Below are positions 25,117 through 36,930 of a DNA stretch of 64,000 bases, in pieces. How positions within the stretch are numbered: position 1 is the stretch's first letter; each line of letters opens with the position of its first letter. Below the pieces are notes generated by a model. That model was given only the letters and a program-made list of their open reading frames with translations, made no database searches and was not told the origin of the DNA. Origin of the DNA: Muribaculaceae bacterium (GTDB lineage Bacteria > Bacteroidota > Bacteroidia > Bacteroidales > Muribaculaceae); NCBI GenBank assembly GCA_022510405.1, contig JAFLTP010000013.1, positions 22,925 to 86,924 of the forward strand, read 5' to 3'. The position numbers were made by a program, and so were the translations under genes.

Positions 25117-27537
25117 TTAATTTTTCTTTAAATTTTTAGTTGTTTTTTTAGTTTTTGCGGTTGTTGGCTTATTTGAAGGCTCTTTTTTCTTGCCCACAGC
25201 AGATTTTGGAGCGCTTTTCTTATCTTTATCACCGCTATCGTCGATTATTTGCTTTACTTCTTCAAAGGTAAGGGCTGAAGGATCGGTTCCTTTCGGAATT
25301 TTATAATTCACCGCCTTTTTGGCTCCTGACGGTTTATAGGCTATATATGGTCCGAATCTACCGTTCAACACTTCCAATCCCGGCATCTCCGGGAAAGATT
25401 TTATATGTCTGTTAGCCTCTGTTTCCTGCTTTTGGGAAATAAGCTCCTTGGCCTCATCCAATGAAATCGTGAGCGGATCCATATCTTTAGGAATTGACAC
25501 AAACAAAGAACCGATTTTTACATATGGTCCAAAGCGTCCCACCGCGGCAGTCACCGACTCGCCGTTGATTTCGCCTATTGTTCTCGGCAATTCGAATAAT
25601 TTCAAAGCCTCTTCGATGGAAATTGAAGAAATGCTCTGACCTGCCCTCAAACTTGCAAATGTGGGTTTCTCATCTGATGAGGAGTCACCTATCTGCACGA
25701 CGGGACCGAACCTACCTATCTTGACATAAACCGGTTTTCCATTTTGGGGATGTGACCCCAATAGTCTTTCGCCTATTTTATGTTCTGTTCGCTTGGAATT
25801 GATATTCTCTATTCCGGGGTGAAAATCATCATAAAAGTTTGATATTTCTTTCTGCCATCCCAATTTCCCCTCGGCTATGTCATCAAACTTTTCTTCCACC
25901 TTGGCGGTGAAATTATAATCGAGTATATCCGGGAATTCGGCCGTGAGAAAATCATTCACTACCATACCTACATCGGTAGGCACCAACCTACCTTTATCGC
26001 TACCGGTATTTTCAGTCTGAGTCTTTTCTGTGATTTTTCCTTTTGAAAGAGAAATCACAAGATACTCCCGCTTCACACCCTCGCTTTCACCTCTTCTCAC
26101 ATAGTCGCGCTGTTGTATGGTGGAGATTGTAGGAGAATAGGTCGAGGGTCGGCCAATGCCCAATTCTTCCATTTTCTTAACCAAAGAGCCTTCAGAATAT
26201 CTTGCCGGGGCCTGAGTGAATCTTTGCGCCGCCGTTATCTCACTTGAAATTAGACTTTCGCCTACTGTAAGGGCCGGAAGTTCTGTAAATTCCTGTTGAA
26301 GGGCATTTTCTGTTCTATAGACTTTCAGGAAACCTTCAAATTTCACGACCTCACCTTCCGCCTTGAATCCCGGAACCTTATCATCATTTTTACCATCTCC
26401 AGGTATCACCTCGATATTGACAGTGGTCTTTTCAATTTCAGCATCAGCCATCTGTGAGGCCACGGACCTACGCCAAATCAAATCATATAATTTTTTTTCC
26501 TCAGCTGTCCCCTCAATTGTGGTGTCGGTAATATAGGTAGGACGAATGGCTTCGTGTGCTTCCTGGGCACCTTTGCTGTTGGTGTGGTATTTTCTAATCT
26601 TCAAGAAATTCTCACCAATATTGTCGGTGACATATTTCTTTATCGTAGCAAGAGCCATATCGGAAAGATTCGTTGAATCTGTTCGCATATATGTAATTTT
26701 ACCGGCCTCATAAAGCCTTTGAGCTACACTCATAGTACGACTCACTGAGAAACCAAGTTTTCTTGCCGCCTCCTGTTGCAGTGTGGAAGTAGTGAAGGGA
26801 GGATAGGGAGCCCGGAGATGTGGTTTGACGGAAATATCGGACACCTTGAATTCAGCGCCTTTACATATTTCCAGATAAGATAAAGCGTCTTCTTTAGAGG
26901 ATAACCTTTCAGTCACTTCCGCTTTAAATTCTTGTTTCTTTGAATTTGAGAAACTTCCAGTGACACGGTAAAAAGATTCAGAAACAAAATTCTGAATTTC
27001 CTTTTCCCGTTCACAGATCAATCTTACAGCCACACTTTGCACTCTGCCGGCAGAAAGCGCCGGTTTAATTTTTTTCCATAAAACGGGGCTTAGCTCGAAA
27101 CCCACAATTCTATCGAGAATTCTGCGTGCCTGTTGGGCATTAACCCTGTCAATATCTATATGTCTGGGATTTGCGATCGCATTTAAGATCGCCGGTTTTG
27201 TGATTTCATGAAACACTATTCTACGGGTGGTGAGAGGATCGAGGCCCAACACTTCCGCCAAATGCCAGGCGATAGCCTCCCCTTCGCGGTCTTCATCGGA
27301 TGCGAGCCAGACTGTGTCAGCATCTTTTGCCGCCTTTCGGAGCCGTTTCACCAAATCTTGCTTATCCTCCGGGATTTCATATTGAGGTTCGAAATTATTA
27401 TCCAAATCGATGCTGAACCCATGTTTGCGGAGGTCGCGGATATGACCGTAACTTGACATCACGGTGTAGTCTTTACCGAGAAATTTCTCTATGGTCTTAG
27501 CCTTAGCCGGAGATTCTACAATTACGAGATTTTTCAT
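25117..27537 (-). CDS. topA: DNA topoisomerase I
   Basis: Relaxes negative supercoils by a transient 5'-phosphotyrosine link. The start at 27537 (MKNLVIVESPAKAKTIEKFL) is chosen because the family begins with this Toprim motif; a longer frame to 27720 adds 61 unrelated residues and overlaps the gyrB promoter. Toprim acidic motif: LASDEDREGEAIAWHL. Active-site Tyr is in ITYMRTDSTNLSD. Instead of zinc fingers the C-terminus has three TopoI C-repeat modules (GRFGPVVQIG, GRFGPYVKIG, GRFGPYIAYK) and a Lys-rich tail. Product 806 aa. It is divergent from gyrB, so opposing supercoiling enzymes share one 190-bp control region. Confidence 0.95.
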   Translation of the reverse strand: MKNLVIVESPAKAKTIEKFLGKDYTVMSSYGHIRDLRKHGFSIDLDNNFEPQYEIPEDKQDLVKRLRKAAKDADTVWLASDEDREGEAIAWHLAEVLGLDPLTTRRIVFHEITKPAILNAIANPRHIDIDRVNAQQARRILDRIVGFELSPVLWKKIKPALSAGRVQSVAVRLICEREKEIQNFVSESFYRVTGSFSNSKKQEFKAEVTERLSSKEDALSYLEICKGAEFKVSDISVKPHLRAPYPPFTTSTLQQEAARKLGFSVSRTMSVAQRLYEAGKITYMRTDSTNLSDMALATIKKYVTDNIGENFLKIRKYHTNSKGAQEAHEAIRPTYITDTTIEGTAEEKKLYDLIWRRSVASQMADAEIEKTTVNIEVIPGDGKNDDKVPGFKAEGEVVKFEGFLKVYRTENALQQEFTELPALTVGESLISSEITAAQRFTQAPARYSEGSLVKKMEELGIGRPSTYSPTISTIQQRDYVRRGESEGVKREYLVISLSKGKITEKTQTENTGSDKGRLVPTDVGMVVNDFLTAEFPDILDYNFTAKVEEKFDDIAEGKLGWQKEISNFYDDFHPGIENINSKRTEHKIGERLLGSHPQNGKPVYVKIGRFGPVVQIGDSSSDEKPTFASLRAGQSISSISIEEALKLFELPRTIGEINGESVTAAVGRFGPYVKIGSLFVSIPKDMDPLTISLDEAKELISQKQETEANRHIKSFPEMPGLEVLNGRFGPYIAYKPSGAKKAVNYKIPKGTDPSALTFEEVKQIIDDSGDKDKKSAPKSAVGKKKEPSNKPTTAKTKKTTKNLKKN

Positions 27538-27631
27538 CTTAGACACTTTTGCGGCAAAATTAACACTTTTTTTGATTAACAAGCAATTTAATGAAAAAGT
27601 TACATCATTTTCAGAACTCAAGAAAAATAAT

Positions 27632-27662
27632 TTTGCATTACCATTGAATTTCATTAATTTTG
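27632..27662 (+). promoter_or_regulatory. Bacteroidota-type promoter of gyrB
   Basis: TTTG at 27632-27635 and TAATTTTG at 27655-27662 match the -33/-7 consensus with 19-bp spacing, 65 bp before the gyrB start. Confidence 0.65.
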
Positions 27663-27726
27663 TAGTAATAATGCGGAGGCTTGGCTTGCCGCTGACACAG
27701 GTAAAAAAGACAAAATCCAATATTAA

Positions 27727-29706
<1,980 letters not shown>

Positions 29707-29746
29707 TACCGTGAATCTATAAAATGTTAATAATTTGAACGAAAAG

Positions 29747-29781
29747 AGAGTCTCAGTGCAGATATTTTGCAGTGAGACTCT
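29747..29781 (+). terminator. terminator after gyrB
   Basis: AGAGTCTCA and TGAGACTCT pair perfectly; after one mismatch TGCA/TGCA extends the stem. Loop of 7 nt, followed by ACTCTTTAAG. Confidence 0.65.
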
Positions 29782-29856
29782 ACTCTTTAAGAATATTTAA
29801 TTAATTGTGTATTAATTTATTTGAGCAAAAATTAGGAAAAATCTCAAATCTCTTAT

Positions 29857-29864
29857 TAACTTTG
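29857..29864 (+). promoter_or_regulatory. -7 element upstream of recA
   Basis: TAACTTTG fits TAnnTTTG, 69 bp before the recA start. No clear TTTG is seen at the -33 distance, so support is partial. No LexA-like box was recognised. Confidence 0.45.
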
Positions 29865-29932
29865 CATCGTGATTAAATGCTTTGCATTTCACAACTCAAA
29901 TCTTATAACTTAAAACTTAAAACAACTATATC

Positions 29933-31126
29933 ATGGCAAAGAAAAAAGCAACCGTAAAAAAAGCTGTCAGAATAAGCGACGTAGATGAAAAAAAGAAAGC
30001 TCTTGAAGTTGCTCTGGCTCACCTTGAAAAAGATTTCGGTTCCGGAGCTATCATGAGGCTGGGCGACAATGCCATTCAGGATGTAGAAACAATTTCCACA
30101 GGCTCCATAGGTCTTGACATAGCCTTAGGGGTGGGGGGAGTGCCCAGGGGAAGAATCACAGAAATTTTCGGCGCGGAATCTTCCGGTAAAACCACTTTGG
30201 CTATTCATATCATAGCTGAAGCTCAAAAACAAGGCGGAGTTTGTGCTATCATAGATGCCGAACATGCATTCGACAGGTATTATGCCGAGCAGTTGGGTGT
30301 GGATATAAATAACCTGTGGATCGCGCAGCCGGACAATGGTGAGCAAGCTTTAGAAATCGCGGAGCAACTTATCAATTCGGGAGCGATAGACGTCTTGGTG
30401 ATCGACTCGGTGGCAGCTTTGACACCGAAGGCTGAAATCGAAGGGGAGATGGGCGACAAAAATGTGGGACTCCAGGCGAGGTTGATGAGCCAAGCCATGA
30501 GAAAACTCACCGGAGCCATAGCACGTACACGCACTTGCTGCATATTCATCAATCAGACCCGTGCCCAGATCGGAAATATGTACGGACCGGCGCAAACCAC
30601 AACAGGCGGTAATGCCCTGAAGTTTTATGCCTCGGTGAGAATGGAGATAACTCCTTCGTCAACTTTAAAGGATTCCGATGACAAACCTATCGGAAAGCTC
30701 ACAAAAGTGAAGGTGGTTAAAAATAAGGTGGCACCTCCGTTCCAAAGAGCGGAATTCGATATCATGTTTGGAGAAGGTATCTCGAAAGCAGGTGAAATTA
30801 TCGATTACGGGGTTGAGCTCGGAATAATTAAGAAAAGTGGCGCATGGTTCTCCTACGGCGATTCAAAAATCGGTCAAGGCAAGGAAGGTGTCAGAAGGAT
30901 GATCAACGATAATCCTGAACTGATGGCTGAACTTGAGGAAAAAATAAGGAAAGCTCTTGCGGAAGATGCCGGCCCGGCTAAGAAAAACATTAATTCTTTG
31001 TTGGCAGCTAAAGCCGCCAAGAAAGATGAAGAAGATGGCTTTTCTTCCGACAATGACGATTTCGAGAGCATTGCTGCCGATGTCGATGAAGACTTCTTCG
31101 AGGAAGACATCGAAATCGAAGAATAA
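29933..31126 (+). CDS. recA: recombinase A
   Basis: RecA forms filaments on single-stranded DNA, catalyses strand exchange and stimulates SOS-type cleavage. Walker A is GAESSGKT, Walker B is [10 protein letters not shown], and the DNA-binding loop 1 is [20 protein letters not shown]. Length is 397 aa, about 50 longer than usual. The extra part is a C-terminal tail with an Ala/Lys segment followed by about 25 Asp/Glu-rich residues ([15 protein letters not shown]). Acidic RecA tails are known to restrain DNA binding; this one is long. A terminator follows. Confidence 0.96.
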   Translation: MAKKKATVKKAVRISDVDEKKKALEVALAHLEKDFGSGAIMRLGDNAIQDVETISTGSIGLDIALGVGGVPRGRITEIFGAESSGKTTLAIHIIAEAQKQGGVCAIIDAEHAFDRYYAEQLGVDINNLWIAQPDNGEQALEIAEQLINSGAIDVLVIDSVAALTPKAEIEGEMGDKNVGLQARLMSQAMRKLTGAIARTRTCCIFINQTRAQIGNMYGPAQTTTGGNALKFYASVRMEITPSSTLKDSDDKPIGKLTKVKVVKNKVAPPFQRAEFDIMFGEGISKAGEIIDYGVELGIIKKSGAWFSYGDSKIGQGKEGVRRMINDNPELMAELEEKIRKALAEDAGPAKKNINSLLAAKAAKKDEEDGFSSDNDDFESIAADVDEDFFEEDIEIEE

Positions 31127-31144
31127 GAAATTTCCCAATAAAAT

Positions 31145-31175
31145 AAATGCGGGCATCAATAGATGTTCCGCATTT
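31145..31175. terminator. terminator between recA and flippase gene
   Basis: AAATGCGG and CCGCATTT form an 8-bp stem with a 15-nt loop and a T run on the recA strand. It serves recA and probably also the convergent flippase gene. Confidence 0.75.
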
Positions 31176-31215
31176 TTTATTTCTTATTCTGCAGGTGTTG
31201 GAGGAGGGGAGCTGT

Positions 31216-32745
31216 TCAAACTCTCTGAGGAATACGAGAGGTGAAGCGTCGGATGTAAGAAGAGACCAGGGGAATATTTTCGAAATGTCCTATTATTGCG
31301 GCATATAAAAGCAGGAGAAGCGTACGAACCAAATAAACAGCCCATAGGGGGAATACTCCATCAATTATCATTCCGATTATATAGAAGACCCCTGCCACCA
31401 CTGTATAAGCACATATTCGTTTTACCTCGTAGGGGAGGGGATAATATTTCCTGCCAAGAAAATAACTCAGCAACATCACTAAAAAATAGGCAATCAAAGC
31501 ACCCCATGCCGATCCCATATATCCGTTGGGAATACCTATAAAGGGAACCAACCAAATGTTGAGGCCGAGCATTATTCCGAAACATATCAGCGAAAGATAC
31601 ATACCCCAGCGGGTGCGGTCGGTAAGTTTATACCAAAGGGAGAGATTGAAGAATACTCCGAAACATATTTCAGCCACCATCATCACGGGAACCACCTGCA
31701 AACCTTCCCAATATGACGGAGAGATGAAGTATCTTACGAATGGCAAATAGAACATTACTCCGAGGAATATAAGCCAACTGAATATCACGAAATATTTCAT
31801 TGCGTCGGCATACATCTGTCGGCTGCTTTCTCCAGCCTTTTTGGCCTGGGAAAATATAAAAGGTTCATAAGCGTAACGGAATGCCTGGGTGAACATCACC
31901 ATCACTATGGCTATCTTCATATTCGCACCATAGATACCTATCATGGATCGGGCTGCCTCCTCATCGCTGATAAGATAAGGTATGAGCAATTGGCCCATAT
32001 TCTGGCTCAACATACCGGCTATGGCCAAAATAAGCAATGGCCAACTGTAAGAAAGCATTTGTCTGAGAAGATGCCACGAAAAGCGCCATATCCTTCCAAT
32101 CAATTGAGGCATCAAAAGGAAAAGTATTATATAAGAGGAAAGAATATTGGCTATGAATATCCACCCAATCCCAAAGGCTTCACCTCCAAGTGGCTGATAA
32201 AACCATGAAATAAATCCGGGATTTGATTTCACGATAACCGGACACAATAAAAGGAAAAAGAGATTCAAACCGATATTCAGAGCCACGTTTATAAGTTTGA
32301 GTCCGGCGAATCTCCAGGATTTGTTTTTGTATCTCAAATATGCGAAAGGAAGGTTGCAGAACGCGTCTACGGCGACTGTGGCACCAATCAGCCATACAAA
32401 CAAAGACCTTTCGGGAAGCTTCAGTCCCGCTGAGATAGGGGAGAGGAATATCGTAAGCAAGATAAGGAAAACCAGAGAGGTGGTACCAACAGAAATCAGC
32501 GATGTCGTGTACACTCTCTCGGGATCTTCTTCCTTGTTGGCGAAGCGGAAGAAACCGGTTTCCATTCCGTAATTAAGGATAACCAACATCACGGCCGTGA
32601 CACCATAAAGATAGGTGACGATGCCGTATTCCTCCGTCGGGAAGAGGTAGACATAAAGCGGCACGAGACACCAGTTGAGGAAGCGTCCTATGATACTGCT
32701 CAGGCCATAGACGGCTGTGTCTTTTGCCAGGGACTTTATGCTCAT
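31216..32745 (-). CDS. Wzx/MATE-like polysaccharide flippase
   Basis: A 509-aa polytopic membrane protein with about 12 to 14 hydrophobic segments. The N-terminus SLAKDTAVYGLSSIIGRFLN and FPTEEYGIVTYLYGV is typical of the RfbX/Wzx polysaccharide transporter family, which flips lipid-linked sugar units across the inner membrane. The gene begins 3 bp after the ruvB stop and is transcribed in the same direction, so the two probably share a transcript. The substrate cannot be deduced. Confidence 0.85.
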   Translation of the reverse strand: MSIKSLAKDTAVYGLSSIIGRFLNWCLVPLYVYLFPTEEYGIVTYLYGVTAVMLVILNYGMETGFFRFANKEEDPERVYTTSLISVGTTSLVFLILLTIFLSPISAGLKLPERSLFVWLIGATVAVDAFCNLPFAYLRYKNKSWRFAGLKLINVALNIGLNLFFLLLCPVIVKSNPGFISWFYQPLGGEAFGIGWIFIANILSSYIILFLLMPQLIGRIWRFSWHLLRQMLSYSWPLLILAIAGMLSQNMGQLLIPYLISDEEAARSMIGIYGANMKIAIVMVMFTQAFRYAYEPFIFSQAKKAGESSRQMYADAMKYFVIFSWLIFLGVMFYLPFVRYFISPSYWEGLQVVPVMMVAEICFGVFFNLSLWYKLTDRTRWGMYLSLICFGIMLGLNIWLVPFIGIPNGYMGSAWGALIAYFLVMLLSYFLGRKYYPLPYEVKRICAYTVVAGVFYIIGMIIDGVFPLWAVYLVRTLLLLLYAAIIGHFENIPLVSSYIRRFTSRIPQRV

Positions 32746-32748
32746 TTA

Positions 32749-33783
32749 CTATTGCTCTTCGAAAAGATTGCCGGGTTTGGAATATCTTTTTCTGTTGAGA
32801 TGCTTATAAGCCAGATCTGTTACTTCACGACCGCGGGGAGTACGTTTCAAGAAGCCTTCCTTAATAAGGAATGGTTCATAGACCTCTTCAAGTGTACCCG
32901 GATCTTCACCGAGGGCGGTGGCAATCGTGGTGAGACCAACGGGACCTCCTTTGAATTTATCGATAATTGTGAGCAGGATACGGTTGTCTATTTCATCGAG
33001 ACCGTAACGGTCGATATTCAAAGCTTCGAGAGCGTGTCGGGCAATCTCAAGATCGATAGCTCCGGTTCCCTTCACCATAGCAAAATCTCTTACCCTCCGC
33101 AACAGCGCGTTTGCCACACGAGGAGTGCCCCTGCTTCTGAGGGCAATCTCCAAAGCGGCGTCATCTTCAATCTTGACGTTGAGCAGACGTGCCGAACGTT
33201 TCACGATACCTTGAAGCACGTTATGGTCATAGTATTCAAGGTGGCTGTTGATACCGAAACGTGCCCGTAGAGGGGAGGTCAGGAGACCGCTTCTTGTGGT
33301 TGCTCCAATCAGAGTGAAGGGAGGGATTGTAAGCTGGACGCTTCTTGCTCCGGGTCCTTTGTCAAGAAGAATATCTATTTTATAATCTTCCATTGCCGAA
33401 TAAAGATACTCTTCCACGATGGGATGAAGACGGTGTATCTCGTCGATGAAAAGCACATCCTTTTCCTCGAGACTCATAAGGATACCTGCGAGGTCGCCCG
33501 GTTTGTCGAGCACGGGACCGGATGTAACTTTGAAACCTACACCCAATTCGTTGGCGATAATGTTTGAAAGAGTGGTCTTACCCAATCCGGGAGGACCATG
33601 GAGCAAGGTGTGGTCGAGTGCCTCGCCACGCATTCTGGCTGCTGCCACAAAAATCCTGAGATTGGAAATGATCTTTTCCTGACCACTGAAATCATCGAAA
33701 ACCAAAGGTCGCAGAGCCTTCTCGATATCCTTATCCGATTCCTTGCCTTGACGTTGCCTGATGTCGAAATCTTCTTCTTGCAT
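32749..33783 (-). CDS. ruvB: Holliday junction branch migration helicase RuvB
   Basis: The AAA+ motor that drives branch migration with RuvA. Walker [13 protein letters not shown], Walker [10 protein letters not shown], sensor [18 protein letters not shown] and the C-terminal winged helix with [24 protein letters not shown] are all present. 344 aa is the standard length. It leads the ruvB-flippase transcript on the minus strand; ruvA is not adjacent in this window. Confidence 0.96.
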   Translation of the reverse strand: MQEEDFDIRQRQGKESDKDIEKALRPLVFDDFSGQEKIISNLRIFVAAARMRGEALDHTLLHGPPGLGKTTLSNIIANELGVGFKVTSGPVLDKPGDLAGILMSLEEKDVLFIDEIHRLHPIVEEYLYSAMEDYKIDILLDKGPGARSVQLTIPPFTLIGATTRSGLLTSPLRARFGINSHLEYYDHNVLQGIVKRSARLLNVKIEDDAALEIALRSRGTPRVANALLRRVRDFAMVKGTGAIDLEIARHALEALNIDRYGLDEIDNRILLTIIDKFKGGPVGLTTIATALGEDPGTLEEVYEPFLIKEGFLKRTPRGREVTDLAYKHLNRKRYSKPGNLFEEQ

Positions 33784-33816
33784 AATGCAAAATTACGATT
33801 TTTCGGCCAAACATTG

Positions 33817-33846
33817 TTTGAGAATCGGGAAATTTTATTAACTTTG
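33817..33846 (+). promoter_or_regulatory. promoter of tRNA-Leu
   Basis: TTTG at 33817-33820 and TAACTTTG at 33839-33846 match the Bacteroidota -33/-7 consensus with 18-bp spacing. The tRNA begins 26 bp later. Confidence 0.65.
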
Positions 33847-33872
33847 CACTTGCGTTACGGAACGCCCTCATT

Positions 33873-33956
33873 GCCCTGATGGCGGAATTGGTAGACGCGT
33901 TGGTCTCAAACACCAATGGGGTTAAACCCGTGCCGGTTCGATCCCGGCTTAGGGCA
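33873..33956 (+). tRNA. tRNA-Leu(CAA), integration target
   Basis: A complete class II tRNA: acceptor GCCCTGA/TTAGGGC (closed by weak pairs), anticodon stem TTGGT/ACCAA with loop CTCAAAC (anticodon CAA), a long variable arm (ATGGGGTTAAACCCGT) and T arm GCCGG-TTCGATC-CCGGC. CCA is not encoded. The last 12 bases plus one form the core repeat CGGCTTAGGGCAC found again at 52919 and 55134, so this 3' end is the attachment site of the element that follows. Confidence 0.94.
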
Positions 33957-33957
33957 C
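33945..33957 (+). repeat. attL core inside tRNA-Leu 3' end
   Basis: CGGCTTAGGGCAC is shared exactly with 52919-52931 and 55134-55146. Here it is part of the intact tRNA and followed by a terminator-like hairpin. Confidence 0.8.
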
Positions 33958-33963
33958 AAAATC

Positions 33964-34004
33964 AGAGAGATAACTTACTAAATCACAGTAAATTATCTCT
34001 CTTT
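33964..34004 (+). terminator. tRNA-Leu terminator hairpin
   Basis: AGAGAGATAA and TTATCTCTCT pair perfectly over 10 bp, then TTCTTTTTC. A related hairpin follows the right attachment copy at 55146. Confidence 0.7.
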
Positions 34005-34024
34005 CTTTTTCTATAAACCCAAAA

Positions 34025-34044
34025 TTTGGTCACTTTTGGTCACC
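34025..34044. repeat. arm-type direct repeat at attL
   Basis: Two head-to-tail copies of TTTGGTCAC spaced 10 bp apart. The same double repeat occurs at 52802-52822 and, slightly altered, at 55021-55037, each time on the integrase-element side of an attachment core. This distribution suggests recombinase arm sites. Confidence 0.55.
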
Positions 34045-34245
34045 ATTTTATTTTCGTACTGAATTCAGGCTCAATAAGTTAGCTGTTTTTAACCCTCTCA
34101 AAAAAAGGAAACTTTATTCAAGTCTCATCTATTTATTCCGGCTTAAATCAATGGATTAGCAATCTTATAGAACTAAAAAAAGGTGTCCAACTTTTATGGA
34201 CACTCAATTCACCTGAAATTTTCACTTTTTTCAGTTTCCTTTTTA

Positions 34246-35601
34246 TCAGAACAACCCATCAGCAGCCACTCTTGCCACTTCATCTGCTTTCTCATCCAGA
34301 GTTAGTCTAAGGTATTTCCTCAAATTTTCTTTTTTCTTGTGACCGCTAACACTCATTATCTGTTCATCATTGTATTTATCACTTAAATACATTTGTGTCA
34401 AACAGGTTCTCCGGACCGTGTGACATGCTACAAGTTCCCAACGTGATTTGATTGGATAGCCTTCACTGTCATATTCAAATTTGAGTTTCCCTTTCTTTTC
34501 TAAATCCCTTTCAGTTTTGTCCAGTAAAGTTCTTTCCTTGATGCCAAAACTGGGAACAATTGCCACCAAATCATGACATATTTCTTTAATGTATCTATTC
34601 ACAATCTGTCCCGCTATCTTTGGAACCGTGTAATCATACTTTTCCAACAATTCTTTAAGTTCCTTATTTACAATAGGAATTTCCACCACATCATTGACCT
34701 TGTTTTGTTTGATACGAATTACTTTTGTACCCGTCTCCGTACATCTGATACATCCTTTCTCAATTTTACTGAACTGGTCATATCTTAAAGATGTATAACA
34801 ACCAATCAGAAACAAATCTCTAACCTGTTCTTTTAATCCTGTAAGTGGAGCTTCATAGATTCCCTTTAATTCTTCTTTCGTAAGATATATCAACGCCTTC
34901 CTGTCATAATCAGTTAAGGTAACTGTTTTCAACCATTTCCTCGCTATCCCATTATTATGAAGTTTCTGCAATTCAGAAACTGTAATAAGGGTTTTGAATA
35001 CTCCAATATGGCGATTCTTTGTTTCTCCCATATATTCTTTTTTATTCAGATAATTGATGAAGGTGTGAATCAGAGATTGGTCCAACTCATCCCATGTGAA
35101 ATCATAATTCTTATAACATTCAAGGAATATCCTCTTGAATTGCTGCCAGGATTTCACACTGTTTTTTGAATATGGTTTCCCTTTCAAATTCAGGATTTCC
35201 CCCTTGACTATTCCATCAACATAATTCATGACAAAAGTCTTGACACTCTTTTTCTTCCGTTCCTCCATCTGTCTTTCAAGTTCTTCATCCTTAATCAGCT
35301 GTTCCCTGATTTCTGCCAGAGCAACATTCTTGATTAAAGTTTCCAAACTCTCTTGGGTCAAACGATGCCGCTTCCTCAAATCCCATACACCAAACTCAAT
35401 CTCCGCTATTTTCTTACTGTAACCGGTGCGGTCAAGAAAATTGGAAAGTTTCCTTTCTGAAACATAAACTTCGTTCCATTCTTTAATGTCAACAGGAAGT
35501 TGAAGGTTCACCCAGATGGATTTACCTTCAACTTTCAGTCTGGTGTAAAGAGGGGTCTTACCCTCTTTTGAATTGGTTCTTACTGTCAATCCAAACATCA
35601 C
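34246..35601 (-). CDS. tyrosine recombinase (integrase of the tRNA-Leu element)
   Basis: The 451-aa protein has all catalytic residues: Arg273 (TSLRYDQF), Lys301 (KQNKVND), His394 and Arg397 (CHTVRRTCLT), His421 (SGHKKK) and Tyr430 (LRKYLRL). The N-terminal arm-binding domain begins FGLTVRTNSKEGKTPLY, and a core-binding domain covers about residues 115-215. It inserts the element at tRNA-Leu by recombination of the CGGCTTAGGGCAC core. It lies 290 bp from attL and its start overlaps the stop of the MerR-like gene (ATGA), so both are made together. Confidence 0.92.
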   Translation of the reverse strand: MMFGLTVRTNSKEGKTPLYTRLKVEGKSIWVNLQLPVDIKEWNEVYVSERKLSNFLDRTGYSKKIAEIEFGVWDLRKRHRLTQESLETLIKNVALAEIREQLIKDEELERQMEERKKKSVKTFVMNYVDGIVKGEILNLKGKPYSKNSVKSWQQFKRIFLECYKNYDFTWDELDQSLIHTFINYLNKKEYMGETKNRHIGVFKTLITVSELQKLHNNGIARKWLKTVTLTDYDRKALIYLTKEELKGIYEAPLTGLKEQVRDLFLIGCYTSLRYDQFSKIEKGCIRCTETGTKVIRIKQNKVNDVVEIPIVNKELKELLEKYDYTVPKIAGQIVNRYIKEICHDLVAIVPSFGIKERTLLDKTERDLEKKGKLKFEYDSEGYPIKSRWELVACHTVRRTCLTQMYLSDKYNDEQIMSVSGHKKKENLRKYLRLTLDEKADEVARVAADGLF

Positions 35602-35924
35602 GCTACATTTTTAATATAACCATTAACTTCAGCGTCTCTTACATCTTTGAGTGAATAGAGTTTCTTTCTTCCACCTGTCTGGATAGGGGAAATCACACCT
35701 CTTTTCTCCCAAGACAGGAGAGTTGTGTCAGAAATGTTCCATCTCTCACAAAGTTGTCTTGTTGTCAGGTTCTGGTCAAAGACCACATTCTCGTACATCT
35801 TGTCTTGGATTACTTCCTCCATAGATTGTTTCACAATGGATTTGATAAAATACTTTATCCCCTCCATGAAACCACCCCACTCATTATTATATGGGGTCAG
35901 ATTTGAAAAATTACTGTTGTTCAT
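35598..35924 (-). CDS. MerR-type helix-turn-helix protein, candidate excisionase
   Basis: The 108-aa protein has a MerR/excisionase-like DNA-binding domain in its C-terminal half: TTRQLCERWNISDTTLLSWEKRGVI followed by the wing GGRKKLYSLKDV. The N-terminal part is a helix without known match. It is translationally coupled to the integrase and preceded by one of the CCAATATTGG promoters, so it is the best candidate for a directionality factor and possibly for a regulator of the element. Either role is inference. Confidence 0.7.
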   Translation of the reverse strand: MNNSNFSNLTPYNNEWGGFMEGIKYFIKSIVKQSMEEVIQDKMYENVVFDQNLTTRQLCERWNISDTTLLSWEKRGVISPIQTGGRKKLYSLKDVRDAEVNGYIKNVA

Positions 35925-35960
35925 ATCTATTGTTTTTATAAATTATTTTTCATTCACGGT

Positions 35961-36009
35961 ACAAAATTGATGGATTTTCAAAATTATGAGGGAACAACCA
36001 ATATTGGTT
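35961..36009 (-). promoter_or_regulatory. palindromic-operator promoter of the integrase operon
   Basis: AACCAATATTGGTT (35996-36009) is a perfect 14-bp palindrome. On the minus strand it is followed by a spacer with CATAATTTTGAAAATC and then CAATTTTG as -7 element, 29 bp after the core. The layout is the same as at 50229. Confidence 0.6.
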
Positions 36010-36157
36010 AATATGTTTTACCTATCATCAAAAAGTTTCCTTTTGTCTTTGATGACACATGGTCATATTTTTGAAACCCTTACATCATAAACATAAGCTC
36101 ATTTTGAAGAAATCTCCGGATTTTAGCGTTATTTAGCCGTTTTTAGCATTTCAAACT

Positions 36158-36793
36158 TCAACTGACATATCTTTCCTTCAATTTCCGGAGGGTATTGATA
36201 GATGTACCTGTGATTTTTTGGCAATCTTTGAGGGAAACATTGCGTTCCAGCAAATCTATTTCCTTGAAGTATTCCCGTTTGTAGGTCTTGTCATCCTTAC
36301 GCCAGTTTACCTTACGACCCACGACACCTCCTTTTGCACGGTAATTCTCATATCCTGCCGCCATTCTTGCCCTTATCAATGTTCTCTCCATAGAATTAAA
36401 CTGGGCAATAATTCCACATACAAGTGAAGCGATCGGATTAACTGACCCGTCAGGCAACAAAGTTTCCAACCCATTTTGTAAAATGTAAAGGGAAACTCCC
36501 AGTTCATTCAGTTCCTCGATGATATTCAGGAAATCACTGGCTCGTCTGGATAACCTTGAACATTCAAAAATCAAAATCTTATCTATTTCATTTTCCCTGA
36601 CATATTCCATCAGTTCCGTCAGTGCCATACGGTCATATATTTTCTTTGCTCCTGAAATCTTTTCAGTAAACTCCTTTATTACAAGGTATCCGTTTTTCTT
36701 GGCGAAGTTTCTCAATGAGAGAAGCTGATGGTCATAGTCTTGCTTTGATGTGGAGACCCGGGCATATATGCAGACTTTAATTTTTTCTTCCAT
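36158..36793 (-). CDS. serine recombinase (resolvase/invertase family)
   Basis: The 211-aa protein starts with the catalytic domain: VCIYARVSTSKQDYDHQL with nucleophile Ser14, then ILIFECSRLSRRASDF and FNSMERTLIRARM. A Lys/Arg-rich linker leads to a C-terminal helix-turn-helix (VSLKDCQKITGTSINTLRKL). Size and order match small Tn3-type resolvases or DNA invertases. It may resolve multimers, invert a local switch, or be an independent passenger; no flanking invertible repeat was found. Divergent from nothing nearby; it is upstream of the integrase operon on the same strand. Confidence 0.88.
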   Translation of the reverse strand: MEEKIKVCIYARVSTSKQDYDHQLLSLRNFAKKNGYLVIKEFTEKISGAKKIYDRMALTELMEYVRENEIDKILIFECSRLSRRASDFLNIIEELNELGVSLYILQNGLETLLPDGSVNPIASLVCGIIAQFNSMERTLIRARMAAGYENYRAKGGVVGRKVNWRKDDKTYKREYFKEIDLLERNVSLKDCQKITGTSINTLRKLKERYVS

Positions 36794-36930
36794 AATATTT
36801 CGTTTTAATCTAAATGATTATATTGATGCTTGATAAAGAGTGTCAAAAGGTTGTTTCGTAAGATTAAATTGATACTTTTGACCCTTTTCTTTATTTTGAT
36901 ACTTTTAACCTTAATTTCCGTAATCCGTAA

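Noticed and set aside
27538..27720. 61-residue N-terminal extension of topoisomerase I
   Set aside because: It covers the gyrB promoter on the other strand and precedes the conserved family N-terminus.
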